64,000 nucleotides of DNA from contig JANMMZ010000043.1 in the NCBI GenBank assembly GCA_031373665.1, positions 62,001 to 126,000 on the forward strand, read 5' to 3'. Within the stretch, counting starts at the first letter, position 1. Each line of letters opens with the position of its first letter. Shown here in pieces: positions 26,098 through 34,646 of the stretch. The stretch is from M3007 sp031373665. Its GTDB lineage: Bacteria; Bacteroidota; Bacteroidia; Chitinophagales; Saprospiraceae. A program made the translations under genes and the position numbers. Below the pieces are notes generated by a model that saw only the letters and a list, made by a program, of their open reading frames with translations, made no database searches and was not told the origin of the DNA.

Positions 26098-26565
26098 TTA
26101 CCAGCGATCGCCGCCGCCGCCGCCACGATCGTAACCGCCGCCACCGCCACGGTTTCCACCGCCGCCGCCACGATTACCGCCGCCACCGCCGCGATCATAA
26201 CCGCCACCGCCGCCACCGCCACGGTTTCCGCCGCCGCCACCGCGATCATAACCACCACCGCCGCCACCGCCACGGTTGAAGCCACCACCGCCACCGCCGC
26301 CGCCACTGCGTGGTGGACGACTTTCACGAGGTTCTGCTTTTTTCACTACGATGGTACGACCATCGAAGTCAGATTCATCAAGAGCCTCAATGGCCTTGAT
26401 AGCATCTTCTTCATTTGCCATTTCTACGAAGGCAAAGCCTTTAGAACGACCAGTGAATTTGTCGTTAATGACAGAGCAAGATACAACCTCGCCAAATTCT
26501 TCAAAAGCTGCGCGGAGAGAGTCTTCTTGGGTGTCAAAATTTAATTTTGCTACAAAGAGATTCAT
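26098..26565 (-). CDS. RRM RNA-binding protein with glycine-rich tail
   Basis: A 155-residue single-RRM protein. RNP2 (LFVAKLNF, residues 3-10) and RNP1 (SKGFAFVEM, residues 41-49) are clear, so it binds single-stranded RNA. From residue 88 on, the tail is almost wholly Gly with spaced NRGG and YDRGG units, ending GGGGDRW, like cold-inducible glycine-rich RNA-binding proteins of cyanobacteria and plants. RGG-type tails promote RNA binding and condensate formation in known proteins; that role here is inferred. A -7-like TATAATTTTG (26635-26626, minus strand) lies about 60 bases upstream of the start, with 218 noncoding bases in all. Confidence 0.93.
   Translation of the reverse strand: MNLFVAKLNFDTQEDSLRAAFEEFGEVVSCSVINDKFTGRSKGFAFVEMANEEDAIKAIEALDESDFDGRTIVVKKAEPRESRPPRSGGGGGGGGFNRGGGGGGGYDRGGGGGNRGGGGGGGYDRGGGGGNRGGGGGNRGGGGGYDRGGGGGDRW
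26101..26304 (-). repeat. GGC-rich coding repeat (poly-Gly/YDRGG tail)
   Basis: About 200 bases of CCG/CCA triplets on the plus strand encode Gly runs broken by YDRGG, NRGG and DRW in the RRM protein. Units such as GNRGGGGG recur with little change, so the tract is open to expansion or contraction by slippage. Confidence 0.85.
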
Positions 26566-26783
26566 TAAAAAAAATTAAGTATGATAAAATTTATGCGAAA
26601 TCCTGATGTAGCAAAAAAATAATGACAAAATTATACTTGACATGGAATGGGTTGCTATGCAGCTATTGCGCTTGTACGCCGCAAATTTACGCAGTTTCTT
26701 TGAATTGTAGCGAAAAATTTACAAAATGAAAAAAAAAATTCAAAATTCTACCTCAAAGGCTGACGTTTTCTTAAAAATATTGC

Positions 26784-28415
26784 TTAATGAATGACCAATT
26801 TCGCCAGATTTCCAACCATTAACACAAAATAACCACTGGGTAAATTATCCCATTCAAGTTGGTGAATACTAGCACCTTGGGTAATATATATGGGTTTTTG
26901 GACTAGAATTTTGCCTTCAAGGCTGACCAATTGCACTAAGGCTTCCTTGGTTTCAGGCGTGGAAATTTCAAATCTTAATTGATTGGTCATTATCGGATTT
27001 CCAAGAATGCGCACTTCAAAATCGGTTATTGAGGACGGGCTCCAAATGGAAGAAACCGACCCGAATTCATCTGCACCCACATCATTGGCTCCATCGCTAC
27101 GCAAATGACCATCCAAATCACGAGTGACAAGGGGTATATTTACGCCCGCATTGATGCATGGACTTCCTGCAAGCAAATGGAAGTTTGGCTCTAATTTCGG
27201 ATTGGTGTCAAAACTATGCAAATCTCTAAACGTCTGAGCCTTCCATTGAGCCAATGTCCATTCCTGCCAGTCGAGGTTATCATCCAAAAATACAGCACCG
27301 TTTGGATCGTAGTAGAAGTTGTTATCAATAATATTGGTTGAGCCAATGAGCGACATTTCTCGCACACGAACCATGGCTAAGTCTTGGGTGGCTGATTGCA
27401 CAAAAATATTATTTTGCACCCGTATGTTTTCGCTACCCACACGAGCAGAATTGTCATTGTCAATCCAAACATCAGTGGTATTGAAAAACAAGCATCCATG
27501 TTCTGCCTGACCGCCGTTGATGACGGTATTATTATAAATCTGTGCGTCTTTGGCTCCCCAAAGTCCAATACCTGCATGTTGTGTATTGATGATTAAATTA
27601 TTCATCACCAATCCATTTATATTTTCAAAATAACTAGGGTTGAAATTAGTATCAAACCACTCTGCATCGGTGTAAAAGCCCAAATAAATGCCGCCTTCAC
27701 CACAAGTTTCTATACGATTGCCTTCTATGATACAGTTGCGTCCACCGCCCTTAACATAGATACCAGTGGTGGCAATATCGTGAAAATAACAGCCGCGCAC
27801 CGTTAAGTTAGGCGCGTTTACATTGTCTATGCCTTCAGCATTAAAGTCCAATTGAGCACCAGGGCCTACACCCGAGTGATGTATCTCGCAGTTCAAAATG
27901 GAAATGTTGGCGCAGGCAGGGGTAAGTTTGATCGCATCTCGACCCGAATGGTGGATTTTGCAGTCTTTGATTGTGATATTGCTTGCTCCACGACGTTGGC
28001 TGAATGGCACAGAGTTATCCCAATCCCAATTGGTTTCAAACTTGATGGCGTAGTAGTAGCCACCTACTATCTCCAGCCGCTCTAGGCTACCTCCAGTTGT
28101 TTCGGGTTCATTGTACCAAAGGCAGGCACTCACATCCTCTATATTTGTTACCGCGCTGATGATAGCCCACTCTCCAGGATAGGACTTAATATGCAGGTTG
28201 CTTTTGTTGATTCTAATTTCGGTACTAATGTAGGTGCCGCCTCGCAAGAGAATTTCATCGCCAGAGTTGGCGGCATCTATTGCAGCTGTAAGGGTTTTGA
28301 AAGGGCTGGCCAAAGACCCAGCATTATTGTCGTTGCCATTGGTGGCTACGTACCAAGTGGCTGCGCTGGTAAGGTGTGACATGGCCATGATGGCCAGAAA
28401 GAAGATATTTTTCAT
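26784..28415 (-). CDS. Secreted right-handed beta-helix protein with T9SS type A C-terminus
   Basis: A 543-residue exported protein. The signal peptide ends near residue 18 (LTSAATW). WYVATNGNDNNAGSLASPF at 21-39 is the typical entry to a DUF1565/pectate-lyase-like beta-helix, and residues about 60-400 carry repeated PbH1-type rungs (ASNITIKDCKIHHSG, NISILNCEIHHSG, LTVRGCYFHDIATTG, CIIEGNRIETCGEGG). The last 80 residues (EVRILGNPIMTNQL to LAKLVIH) fit a type A T9SS sorting domain. Such helices bind or cleave acidic polysaccharides; I see no clear lyase catalytic set, so the substrate is unknown. It stands alone, with 218 bases upstream of its 3' neighbour and 73 before the DUF3592 gene. Confidence 0.85.
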   Translation of the reverse strand: MKNIFFLAIMAMSHLTSAATWYVATNGNDNNAGSLASPFKTLTAAIDAANSGDEILLRGGTYISTEIRINKSNLHIKSYPGEWAIISAVTNIEDVSACLWYNEPETTGGSLERLEIVGGYYYAIKFETNWDWDNSVPFSQRRGASNITIKDCKIHHSGRDAIKLTPACANISILNCEIHHSGVGPGAQLDFNAEGIDNVNAPNLTVRGCYFHDIATTGIYVKGGGRNCIIEGNRIETCGEGGIYLGFYTDAEWFDTNFNPSYFENINGLVMNNLIINTQHAGIGLWGAKDAQIYNNTVINGGQAEHGCLFFNTTDVWIDNDNSARVGSENIRVQNNIFVQSATQDLAMVRVREMSLIGSTNIIDNNFYYDPNGAVFLDDNLDWQEWTLAQWKAQTFRDLHSFDTNPKLEPNFHLLAGSPCINAGVNIPLVTRDLDGHLRSDGANDVGADEFGSVSSIWSPSSITDFEVRILGNPIMTNQLRFEISTPETKEALVQLVSLEGKILVQKPIYITQGASIHQLEWDNLPSGYFVLMVGNLAKLVIH

Positions 28416-28488
28416 AAATTAAAAATTTAATATGTTTATTTTAACGTTCACCATTATACTGCATGTATATTGATTCTGCGAGATTAGA

Positions 28489-28935
28489 TCAGAGCCGACC
28501 AATTAGGCCAATTCTAAGCATATAAAGCCCCAATAGCAATACTAAAAAAGAAGTAAGGATCAATTGAAAGCCAAAAATATGCGCATTTTCAGGGCTATTT
28601 TTCTTGAATACCACCGTTACGCGTTCATTTAACTTGTAGTTTCCTAGCATTATAATACCTGCTGAGGAACTTCGCCCTTCTAGGCTATCAGCACTCCCAG
28701 TGCTGGTTGGATAAACAAAAACTGGCCTTCGGGCTCGATTTTTTCCTTTTCTTACTCCATCTGGGTCGCGCTGTACTGAGGGCGAATTACGCCCCGCCAA
28801 GAAACCAGAGATTCTGCCTTGCACTGCTGTTCCAGTCACGCAATACAGGATGGGTTCAAAGGTGGTTCGACCAAAAGTATAGGCCGTAAAGAGGCCAAGG
28901 CCAAAGAAGAGGATACGAAAAATGATTTTAAGCAT
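28489..28935 (-). CDS. DUF3592-like membrane protein
   Basis: A 148-residue protein with two hydrophobic segments, at about residues 5-22 and 120-142, bracketing an extracytoplasmic domain. The middle has GTAVQGRISGF, PVFVYPTSTG and YKLNERVTVVFKKNSPENAHI, the pattern of DUF3592 proteins (VTYxYxxxG followed by a vxVyYdPxnP strand). The function of DUF3592 is unknown. Only 3 bases separate it from the lipocalin-like lipoprotein gene upstream, so the pair is co-transcribed. Confidence 0.68.
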   Translation of the reverse strand: MLKIIFRILFFGLGLFTAYTFGRTTFEPILYCVTGTAVQGRISGFLAGRNSPSVQRDPDGVRKGKNRARRPVFVYPTSTGSADSLEGRSSSAGIIMLGNYKLNERVTVVFKKNSPENAHIFGFQLILTSFLVLLLGLYMLRIGLIGRL

Positions 28936-28938
28936 GGA

Positions 28939-29451
28939 TTAAACTCGTTTATATTCTTCAAAAATACTGCCCCCAATCACTTTTTTGATTGCGCCAGCAT
29001 TCAAGTTATTGACTTCATAATAGCGTTTGACCATGGTGTCATCGGCAGTCATGATCAGTTTTTTTTCATCCAACGCATCTACTTTGCGAAAAAGGAAGAG
29101 ATTTGGCGTTAGGGCGGTGTAGGTGAGGTCTAAATCAGATTTGTCTTGCTGTAAACTCCATATGCCTGTACTAAGGACACCAAAACCAAATGTGGTAAAT
29201 GTCCCTTCCGACTTAGATCCAGTTTTCTTTTCGTATTTGAAATCCAAGTATTCATCTGCATTGCCAGCAATGGTATCTTTTTGCACAGATCCATCGTCAT
29301 ACCTAAGCATAACAATTGTAGTGACAGGCATCCATTTTCCTTCGAGTTTTTTACCCTCAAAAAGGTCAGTATTGGTTGATTCGGCATTTGATTTTTTGCA
29401 TCCAAAGGCAATACAGAGTAATGCTATTGAAAAAATTGAAAGATATTTCAT
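28939..29451 (-). CDS. Lipocalin-like lipoprotein
   Basis: A 170-residue protein with a lipoprotein signal; the lipobox is IAFGC with Cys18. GKKLEGKWMPVTTIVML at 33-49 followed by strands and a closing KKLIMTADDTMVKRYYEV resembles the lipocalin-like/DUF5004-type small barrels common in this phylum (LxGxW near the N-terminus). The ligand is unknown. It is the first gene of a two-gene unit with the DUF3592 protein and is divergent from the sensor kinase, with 284 bases between them. Confidence 0.68.
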   Translation of the reverse strand: MKYLSIFSIALLCIAFGCKKSNAESTNTDLFEGKKLEGKWMPVTTIVMLRYDDGSVQKDTIAGNADEYLDFKYEKKTGSKSEGTFTTFGFGVLSTGIWSLQQDKSDLDLTYTALTPNLFLFRKVDALDEKKLIMTADDTMVKRYYEVNNLNAGAIKKVIGGSIFEEYKRV

Positions 29452-29735
29452 AATATAAATAGATTGATGTGAGTAAATGATACTGCAAGATGCGGGGACT
29501 ACATAACCTGTTCCAAATGCTTTCTAATGATCGGTGAAAAAGAATAGGTAAACGGTGGATTTAATGGGATTAAATCCAGAAGGAATAGAGATGGGTTTAT
29601 CTTTGTGTAGCGATTCTGAAATGAAAGATATCCCGCTGTTTTCACCATTGACATTATAAATTTCGCCGTTCCTTAAAAAATGCTAGTGGAGTAGCGAATG
29701 TATATTTACCTTTATGCGTATATTTAAGATCTCAC

Positions 29736-31787
29736 ATGCGCAATTTCTTCTTTCTTCTTTTTTTCATTATTTGTTTATTGGGAAGCAAAACGGCTTTTTC
29801 TCAAAAAACAAAAATTGACTCCTTGCGATTTTTGTTGACTGCAAGTAAGCAAGATACCCATCAGGTTAATTTATTGATTGAGTTGGCTGATATATATAAT
29901 GGAAAATTGTACTCAACTGTTGGAAATAGGGAGTTGTCGTTAATTTCAGCCCAAAAGGCGCAAATATTGGCAGTGACTATTGGTTTCAAGGATGGAATAC
30001 TGAATGCAAAAGAGCGACAGGCCAATATATACCTGCATAAGTTGCGATTGGACAGTGCCATTACGTTGTATCAACAGATTATACCAGAGACATTAAAGGA
30101 CAAACGACGCTTGATTAATGCACAAAAGGGCTTGGGCGAATCCCTGATTAAAAAGGGGAAAAGTGAGGACGGAAGGTTTTATTTACATGAGGCATTAAAA
30201 TCAGCCCAGCAAATGTCTAATTACAAATGGATGGCCAATATTCTTCAAGTGATCGGAGTGAGTTACACCTTAGAAGGAAGGTACAATGAAGGTTTAGATA
30301 CCCTGATACTTTCCACGGAGTACTGCGAAAAAGTGAAAAATTATTCTGGATTAGCCCTTGTTTCTTTTATTTTGTCAAACAACTATATGGTTTTGTCTCA
30401 AAATGAAAAAGCACTTTTTTGGTCAAAAAAAGCCAATCAAAGTTCACATCTAGCGGGTGATACTACTTATATGGCTAGTAGTACACTTAGTATAGGCAGT
30501 TGTTTTGCACAAATGGAGCAAGCAGACAGCGCGGAGATTTATCTTCAAAAAGCATTGAAGTTTAACCCGCAGGTGGTGACTGCCAATCATTTCATAGATA
30601 CCTATTCGTCTCTTGCTATGGTGGCAGGGTTGCGAAAAGACTATCATCAACAATTAGACCTGCTACTCAAGTGTGAATCATTGGAGCAAAAGGTCAAAAA
30701 TCCAATGATGTCTATACATTCATTAGATACCAAAAATATGTTGGGAAATTGTTACTTAAACTTGGGTAAAACAGAATTAGCACTGGCTTATTTTAAAGAA
30801 GCCGCCGATATTGCCGAAAAATGGAATAATAGATCTGGAAAAAGCAAAGCATATTATGGCCTTTCGGTCATAGCAGAACGAAAAAATAAACCCGAAGAAG
30901 CATTGCGCTATTACAAACTTCATATCGCTGCCCAGGATGCCCTTTTCAATGAAAAAAACGCTAAAAAACTTACTCAAATTGAGATGAGTCATGAGTTTGC
31001 ACAGAAGCAAACAGCCATCAAGGCCGAACAAGATCGGGAACTAGCCCTAAGAGATTCCAAAAGCACCCAACAAAGACTCCTATTTGGGCTATTGCTTTTG
31101 GGTTTGGTTGGAAGTGCCAGTTTTATGTTTTACAATTATCGCCAACGCCAAGAGCGCCGTCGGGCAGAACTTGAACTGGCTAACCTTCGCGCCCAGATCA
31201 ACCCACACTTTATATTCAATTGCCTCAATAGTATATATCGTTACACCAAAGAGCGCGACACCGATACTGCTTCTAAATACCTACACAAGTTTAGCAGTCT
31301 GCTTCGATTGGTACTTGAAAATAGCCGTACAGAGAAAATTACCCTTGCTAGAGACCTCGATGCCTTACAACTCTATGTGGACATAGAAAGCCTTCGTTTT
31401 AAAGAAAAATTACAGTATTCTTTAGAAATAGACCCGGATATTGACCGCACTTTTATCCAAATACCGGGAATGCTCATACAACCTCATGTTGAAAATGCTA
31501 TTTGGCACGGGCTCATGCACCGAGAATCGGGAGGACATATAAAAGTCAAACTGACGCAGCCTAAAGAACAATTGTTGCGCGTGGAAATAGAAGATAATGG
31601 GATCGGTCGGGGCGCCTCCAAAGAACTAGAAAGCAAGAGTGCACTCACCAAAAAGAGCCTAGGTCAAAAAATAACGGACGAACGCTTGAGGGCAACTGGA
31701 AAATTAGCCTTTTCAGAAACTATTGACCTCTTTGATGCCGACGGAAACCCCGCAGGAACTAGGGTAATTATGGAAATACCTCTTTAA
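29736..31787 (+). CDS. LytS/YehU-type sensor histidine kinase with TPR sensor domain
   Basis: A 683-residue membrane kinase. A signal peptide ends near residue 22 (TAFSQ). Residues about 40-410 are tetratricopeptide-like helices (for example LGNCYLNLGKTELALAYFKE), placed in the periplasm. A coiled coil leads to one membrane helix at about 447-466. The His_kinase domain (PF06580 type) starts QINPHFIFNCLNSIYRY with phospho-acceptor His491, and the ATPase has HVENAIWHGL (N-box) and EDNGIGRG. It sits 30 bases before a LytTR regulator, so they form a two-component pair. Periplasmic TPRs suggest it senses a protein or peptide partner; the signal is unknown. Confidence 0.92.
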   Translation: MRNFFFLLFFIICLLGSKTAFSQKTKIDSLRFLLTASKQDTHQVNLLIELADIYNGKLYSTVGNRELSLISAQKAQILAVTIGFKDGILNAKERQANIYLHKLRLDSAITLYQQIIPETLKDKRRLINAQKGLGESLIKKGKSEDGRFYLHEALKSAQQMSNYKWMANILQVIGVSYTLEGRYNEGLDTLILSTEYCEKVKNYSGLALVSFILSNNYMVLSQNEKALFWSKKANQSSHLAGDTTYMASSTLSIGSCFAQMEQADSAEIYLQKALKFNPQVVTANHFIDTYSSLAMVAGLRKDYHQQLDLLLKCESLEQKVKNPMMSIHSLDTKNMLGNCYLNLGKTELALAYFKEAADIAEKWNNRSGKSKAYYGLSVIAERKNKPEEALRYYKLHIAAQDALFNEKNAKKLTQIEMSHEFAQKQTAIKAEQDRELALRDSKSTQQRLLFGLLLLGLVGSASFMFYNYRQRQERRRAELELANLRAQINPHFIFNCLNSIYRYTKERDTDTASKYLHKFSSLLRLVLENSRTEKITLARDLDALQLYVDIESLRFKEKLQYSLEIDPDIDRTFIQIPGMLIQPHVENAIWHGLMHRESGGHIKVKLTQPKEQLLRVEIEDNGIGRGASKELESKSALTKKSLGQKITDERLRATGKLAFSETIDLFDADGNPAGTRVIMEIPL

Positions 31788-31817
31788 TTTATCACAAATG
31801 ATAAATCGTTTGATTTT

Positions 31818-32561
31818 ATGAAAGCCATTATTATTGACGACGAACCCGATGCGGTAGAAGCCCTACACCTTACGCTCATGGAAACCTGTCCAGAGGTGGT
31901 GATGGTAGGTAAATACACCAACCCTGAAAAAGGCTTGGCCGCTATCCGCGAATCCAAGCCCGATCTTGTTTTTTTAGATATTGAAATGCCTATGATGAAT
32001 GGGTTTCAGTTGCTTGAAGAACTAGGAGAAATTCCCTTTGCCCTTATTTTTTCTACGGCTTATGATCGTTTTGCAGTCAAAGCATTTCGATACAGTGCCA
32101 TTGATTACTTGCTGAAACCTGTCAATCCTGACGAATTGCGCAAAGCGGTGGACAAGGCACAGGAAAAACAACGGATTGATAAAGTGCAATTGGATTTACT
32201 CCGCCAACAGCTCTACGCACCCGACCCCAAGCGTTTTGATAAAATAGCATTGCCATATGCGCATGGCTACACGTTTGTCGAATTAGCCGATGTGATGTAC
32301 TGCGAATCTGATAGTAGTTATACCAAGTTTTTCCTTTCTACAGGAGAAATGTATTTGATTACCAAGACATTGGGCGATGTAGAGGAAATGCTCGGTGGTG
32401 GTGATTTTTTTAGAATTCACAAGCAGTATTTGGTCAACCTAAGGCAGATTCGTACCTATGTCAGGGGCGACGGAGGTTATGTGATGATGCCCAATAAGGT
32501 GAGTATTCCTGTATCTAGGATCAAAAAAGAGGAGTTTACTGAGCGGTTTACTAAGTTTTGA
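31818..32561 (+). CDS. LytTR-type response regulator
   Basis: A 247-residue regulator. The receiver domain (1-120) has the acidic pair DDEP (Asp7, Asp8), phospho-acceptor Asp54 in VFLDIEMP, and Lys in LLKPVNPDEL. The LytTR DNA-binding domain spans about 145-247 (YCESDSSYTKFFLSTGE, FFRIHKQYLVNLRQI, ISRIKKEEF). It pairs with the kinase upstream. Targets are not evident; the divergent lipocalin/DUF3592 genes are natural candidates. Its 3' end lies 6 bases from the convergent pentapeptide gene. Confidence 0.94.
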   Translation: MKAIIIDDEPDAVEALHLTLMETCPEVVMVGKYTNPEKGLAAIRESKPDLVFLDIEMPMMNGFQLLEELGEIPFALIFSTAYDRFAVKAFRYSAIDYLLKPVNPDELRKAVDKAQEKQRIDKVQLDLLRQQLYAPDPKRFDKIALPYAHGYTFVELADVMYCESDSSYTKFFLSTGEMYLITKTLGDVEEMLGGGDFFRIHKQYLVNLRQIRTYVRGDGGYVMMPNKVSIPVSRIKKEEFTERFTKF

Positions 32562-32567
32562 TCTGCT

Positions 32568-33140
32568 TTATTCGATTAAAATCTTATATTTACTCAAGAG
32601 CCCAGTGATATTTTGGGTTGTAAACTTGGCTTTTTGAATTCGATTGATCTCAGGATCTATCAAAAAATTGTATGCTGATCGAAAATCGGCACCTTCCAAA
32701 TTAGTTCGCTCAAATACGGCACTTTTCAAATCGCAATTCTTGAAAACGGACTTGCTTAGGTCGGTCTCCATGAAATCAACCTTTTCAAGGTTGCAGTCTT
32801 TAAATTGGGTGCCACTTATTTTTAGTTTGAAAAAAGATGCAAAGTTGATCAAACAAGACTCAAACTGAAAATCAAGTGAAAATCCATTGCAATCATCAAA
32901 ATGTAAGCCCAGTAGTTTGCAATTTGAAAATCGCACCTCTCTAAATGCAGTTCCATGCAAGGTTGACATACTCAAGTCACAATGCACAAAATCACAATCT
33001 GTAAATACAGCCCCAGAGAGATCGATCTTAGAAAAAGTGCAATTTGAGAATTTGCACCCTTCATATTCGCCACAAATAAACCCTTCATGGGTGAAGTCAT
33101 TGCCTTCGTAAGTTTCGTTCTGTATATATGATTTCATCAT
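32568..33140 (-). CDS. Pentapeptide-repeat protein
   Basis: A 190-residue protein built of pentapeptide repeats (A/C-x-L/F-x-x), seen as CKFSNCTFSKIDLSGAVF, CDFVHCDLSMSTL, CNLEKVDFMETDL and CDLKSAVFERTNLEGADF. These form a right-handed quadrilateral helix. The C-terminus (IDPEINRIQKAKF, then ITGLLSKYKILIE) matches the capping tail found in Qnr/McbG-like cytoplasmic members. Qnr and MfpA mimic DNA and protect gyrase; whether this one does is unknown. It overlaps the upstream membrane-protein gene by 4 bases, so the two are translationally coupled. Confidence 0.85.
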   Translation of the reverse strand: MMKSYIQNETYEGNDFTHEGFICGEYEGCKFSNCTFSKIDLSGAVFTDCDFVHCDLSMSTLHGTAFREVRFSNCKLLGLHFDDCNGFSLDFQFESCLINFASFFKLKISGTQFKDCNLEKVDFMETDLSKSVFKNCDLKSAVFERTNLEGADFRSAYNFLIDPEINRIQKAKFTTQNITGLLSKYKILIE

Positions 33141-33547
33141 AGACTATTTATCATCTGCCGATCCTGATTACTTAGATATTGCTTAGATATTCTATTTTCA
33201 GGGTTTTTATCCGCTGTGTATAGCACAAATAAGAAAAACCATTCTAATGGTTTCATAAGAATATAGACTAAATCAGCAATAATTTTGATATTAAATACAG
33301 TATAATAGCGATGCACAAGAACTCCGACCTTGTTGTATTGTAGTCGAATAAAGCGGTGCGTGCGAGGAAGTTTTTCTTGAATTAAATCTTCAAAAGCATT
33401 AGAAACTAGCAATTGCCTATTGCAAACAATCTTTTGGCCATTCCGCTCTCCATATCTGATTGGTTTTACAATGAATGGATGAAATATAAGAAAATCAATG
33501 ATAATCATCAATGATGCCAGAAAGACTAAAAATAATAGTATAATCAT
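33137..33547 (-). CDS. Small membrane protein, unrecognised
   Basis: A 136-residue protein with an N-terminal hydrophobic segment (residues 1-24) and another at about 88-112 (IADLVYILMKPLEWFFLFVLY). Between them is a polar domain with LPRTHRFIRLQYNKVG. I do not recognise the family. Its last codons overlap the pentapeptide gene by 4 bases, suggesting a joint function. No promoter of the TAnnTTTG type is obvious in the 202 bases before it. Confidence 0.6.
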   Translation of the reverse strand: MIILLFLVFLASLMIIIDFLIFHPFIVKPIRYGERNGQKIVCNRQLLVSNAFEDLIQEKLPRTHRFIRLQYNKVGVLVHRYYTVFNIKIIADLVYILMKPLEWFFLFVLYTADKNPENRISKQYLSNQDRQMINSL

Positions 33548-33643
33548 TTGCTTGCTTGATTCTTTATGAACGCTCTATATTACTATCAGATATTTATAAG
33601 GGTGAGGTTGCGAAAAAAACGATCAAATTTTACTAGAAATGCC

Positions 33644-33690
33644 AAGTGTATTGATACGATGAATTATAATCATCGTATCAATAGGCACTT
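33644..33690. other. Strong inverted repeat between same-strand genes
   Basis: TATTGATACGATGA (33649-33662) and TCATCGTATCAATA (33670-33683) pair perfectly over 14 bases around ATTATAA, and AAGTG/CACTT extends the stem past a GG bulge. It lies 60 bases beyond the stop of the lipoprotein gene. A T-run follows only about 20 bases later on the minus strand, so it is an imperfect terminator candidate; an operator is possible because the stem is a perfect palindrome. Confidence 0.5.
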
Positions 33691-33749
33691 AGTTGCTTAA
33701 AAACCAGAATGTTTTTTAGAATAACTCACAAAAAAATTAAAGCCCGAAA

Positions 33750-34505
33750 TTACTTCAGTTTTACCTTCGTAGCAACACCAATGCTCTTCTTAGATTGCTC
33801 CTCATCAAATGGCTTCATCTTAATGGTAAGTGTATGAGCATCTCCACTGATTTCGCTGATCTCATTGGTTGATTTTTTCACCTTGCGATCAGGAAAATTG
33901 TAAATCTGAGTGTAACTCATATCTGCAAAAAAAGACTTCATCATCTCTAAAGAGCCTTCTTCATCTTCTTCGCCACCACCTTCAGACAGTGCTTTTTTCA
34001 TTTCAGCACCGATATCGCCAGCGGCGAGGCGTTCAAATGATTTACCAGAAAACTTAAACACTTCTTCCGATTTGCTTTCGTATTTTTCCTTATTTATGAT
34101 TTTCAAGGCACGGTTAAGCGCAACTACACTGGCAAAATCGAAGATGTACCCAAATTTAAGGGTACTGGTGTCATTGATCTCCATCACGTTGGTGATACCT
34201 TCTACCCCCTTGATGGATGCGGTTACACTGGTCATTTGCTCTCCCATTTGAGTGAAAGAGTCGCCACTCGGAGCCATAGCACCCAATTCGCTGCCTTCAC
34301 CGCCACTTTGCGCCGTAGAATCTGCTCCGCCCATGCCTTTCATCATATCCATCGCGCCCTTCATTTCACTCATGTCCAAAGTCATTTTGTACTGACCTGC
34401 ACCACTGTTTTTAAAGGTAACTTCTTCTATGATATGGAGGCACCCAGTGAGTGTGAGTGCAGAAAAGGTCAGGGTAGAGAGGATTATTTTTTTAAAAAAT
34501 TTCAT
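33750..34505 (-). CDS. Lipoprotein of unknown function
   Basis: A 251-residue lipoprotein. The start at 34505 (MKFFKKIILSTLTF) begins a lipoprotein signal with lipobox LTGC (Cys22). The longer frame starting at 34577 is rejected because its first codons fall inside the upstream terminator. The mature part has a strand-rich opening (EEVTFKNSGAGQYKMTLD), a linker rich in Gly and Ser with GGADSTAQSGGEGSELG, and a C-terminal domain ending KKSIGVATKVKLK. It resembles Bacteroidota lipoproteins of uncertain family and no function is assigned. Confidence 0.75.
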   Translation of the reverse strand: MKFFKKIILSTLTFSALTLTGCLHIIEEVTFKNSGAGQYKMTLDMSEMKGAMDMMKGMGGADSTAQSGGEGSELGAMAPSGDSFTQMGEQMTSVTASIKGVEGITNVMEINDTSTLKFGYIFDFASVVALNRALKIINKEKYESKSEEVFKFSGKSFERLAAGDIGAEMKKALSEGGGEEDEEGSLEMMKSFFADMSYTQIYNFPDRKVKKSTNEISEISGDAHTLTIKMKPFDEEQSKKSIGVATKVKLK

Positions 34506-34567
34506 GTAATTTAGAATAATGAATGAATAATAGCACAAAAGTGCGGACTTTTTAGTTAGTATATCTA

Positions 34568-34610
34568 AAAATGGCATTGATTTTTCAAGAATTGAAAATC
34601 AATGCCATTT
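34568..34610 (-). terminator. Rho-independent terminator of the fibre gene
   Basis: AAATGGCATTGATTTT and AAAATCAATGCCATTT form a perfect stem (34568-34583 and 34595-34610). On the minus strand the hairpin lies 37 bases after the stop of the fibre gene and is followed by TTTAGATA, a short T-run. It separates the fibre transcript from the lipoprotein gene. Confidence 0.7.
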
Positions 34611-34646
34611 AAACGTCAATAAGTATCAAAAGAAACAGGTTTTACT

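Noticed and set aside
26101..26304. Dense CCG/CCA repeats as a possible satellite or CRISPR-like array
   Set aside because: The period is three bases and it lies fully in frame in the RRM gene as its Gly-rich tail. No spacers are present. The Ala/Val-rich frame on the same strand is an out-of-frame shadow.
34506..34577. Upstream extension of the lipoprotein gene to 34577
   Set aside because: The extra codons fall in the terminator hairpin of the fibre gene and would bury the lipoprotein signal 24 residues inside the protein.
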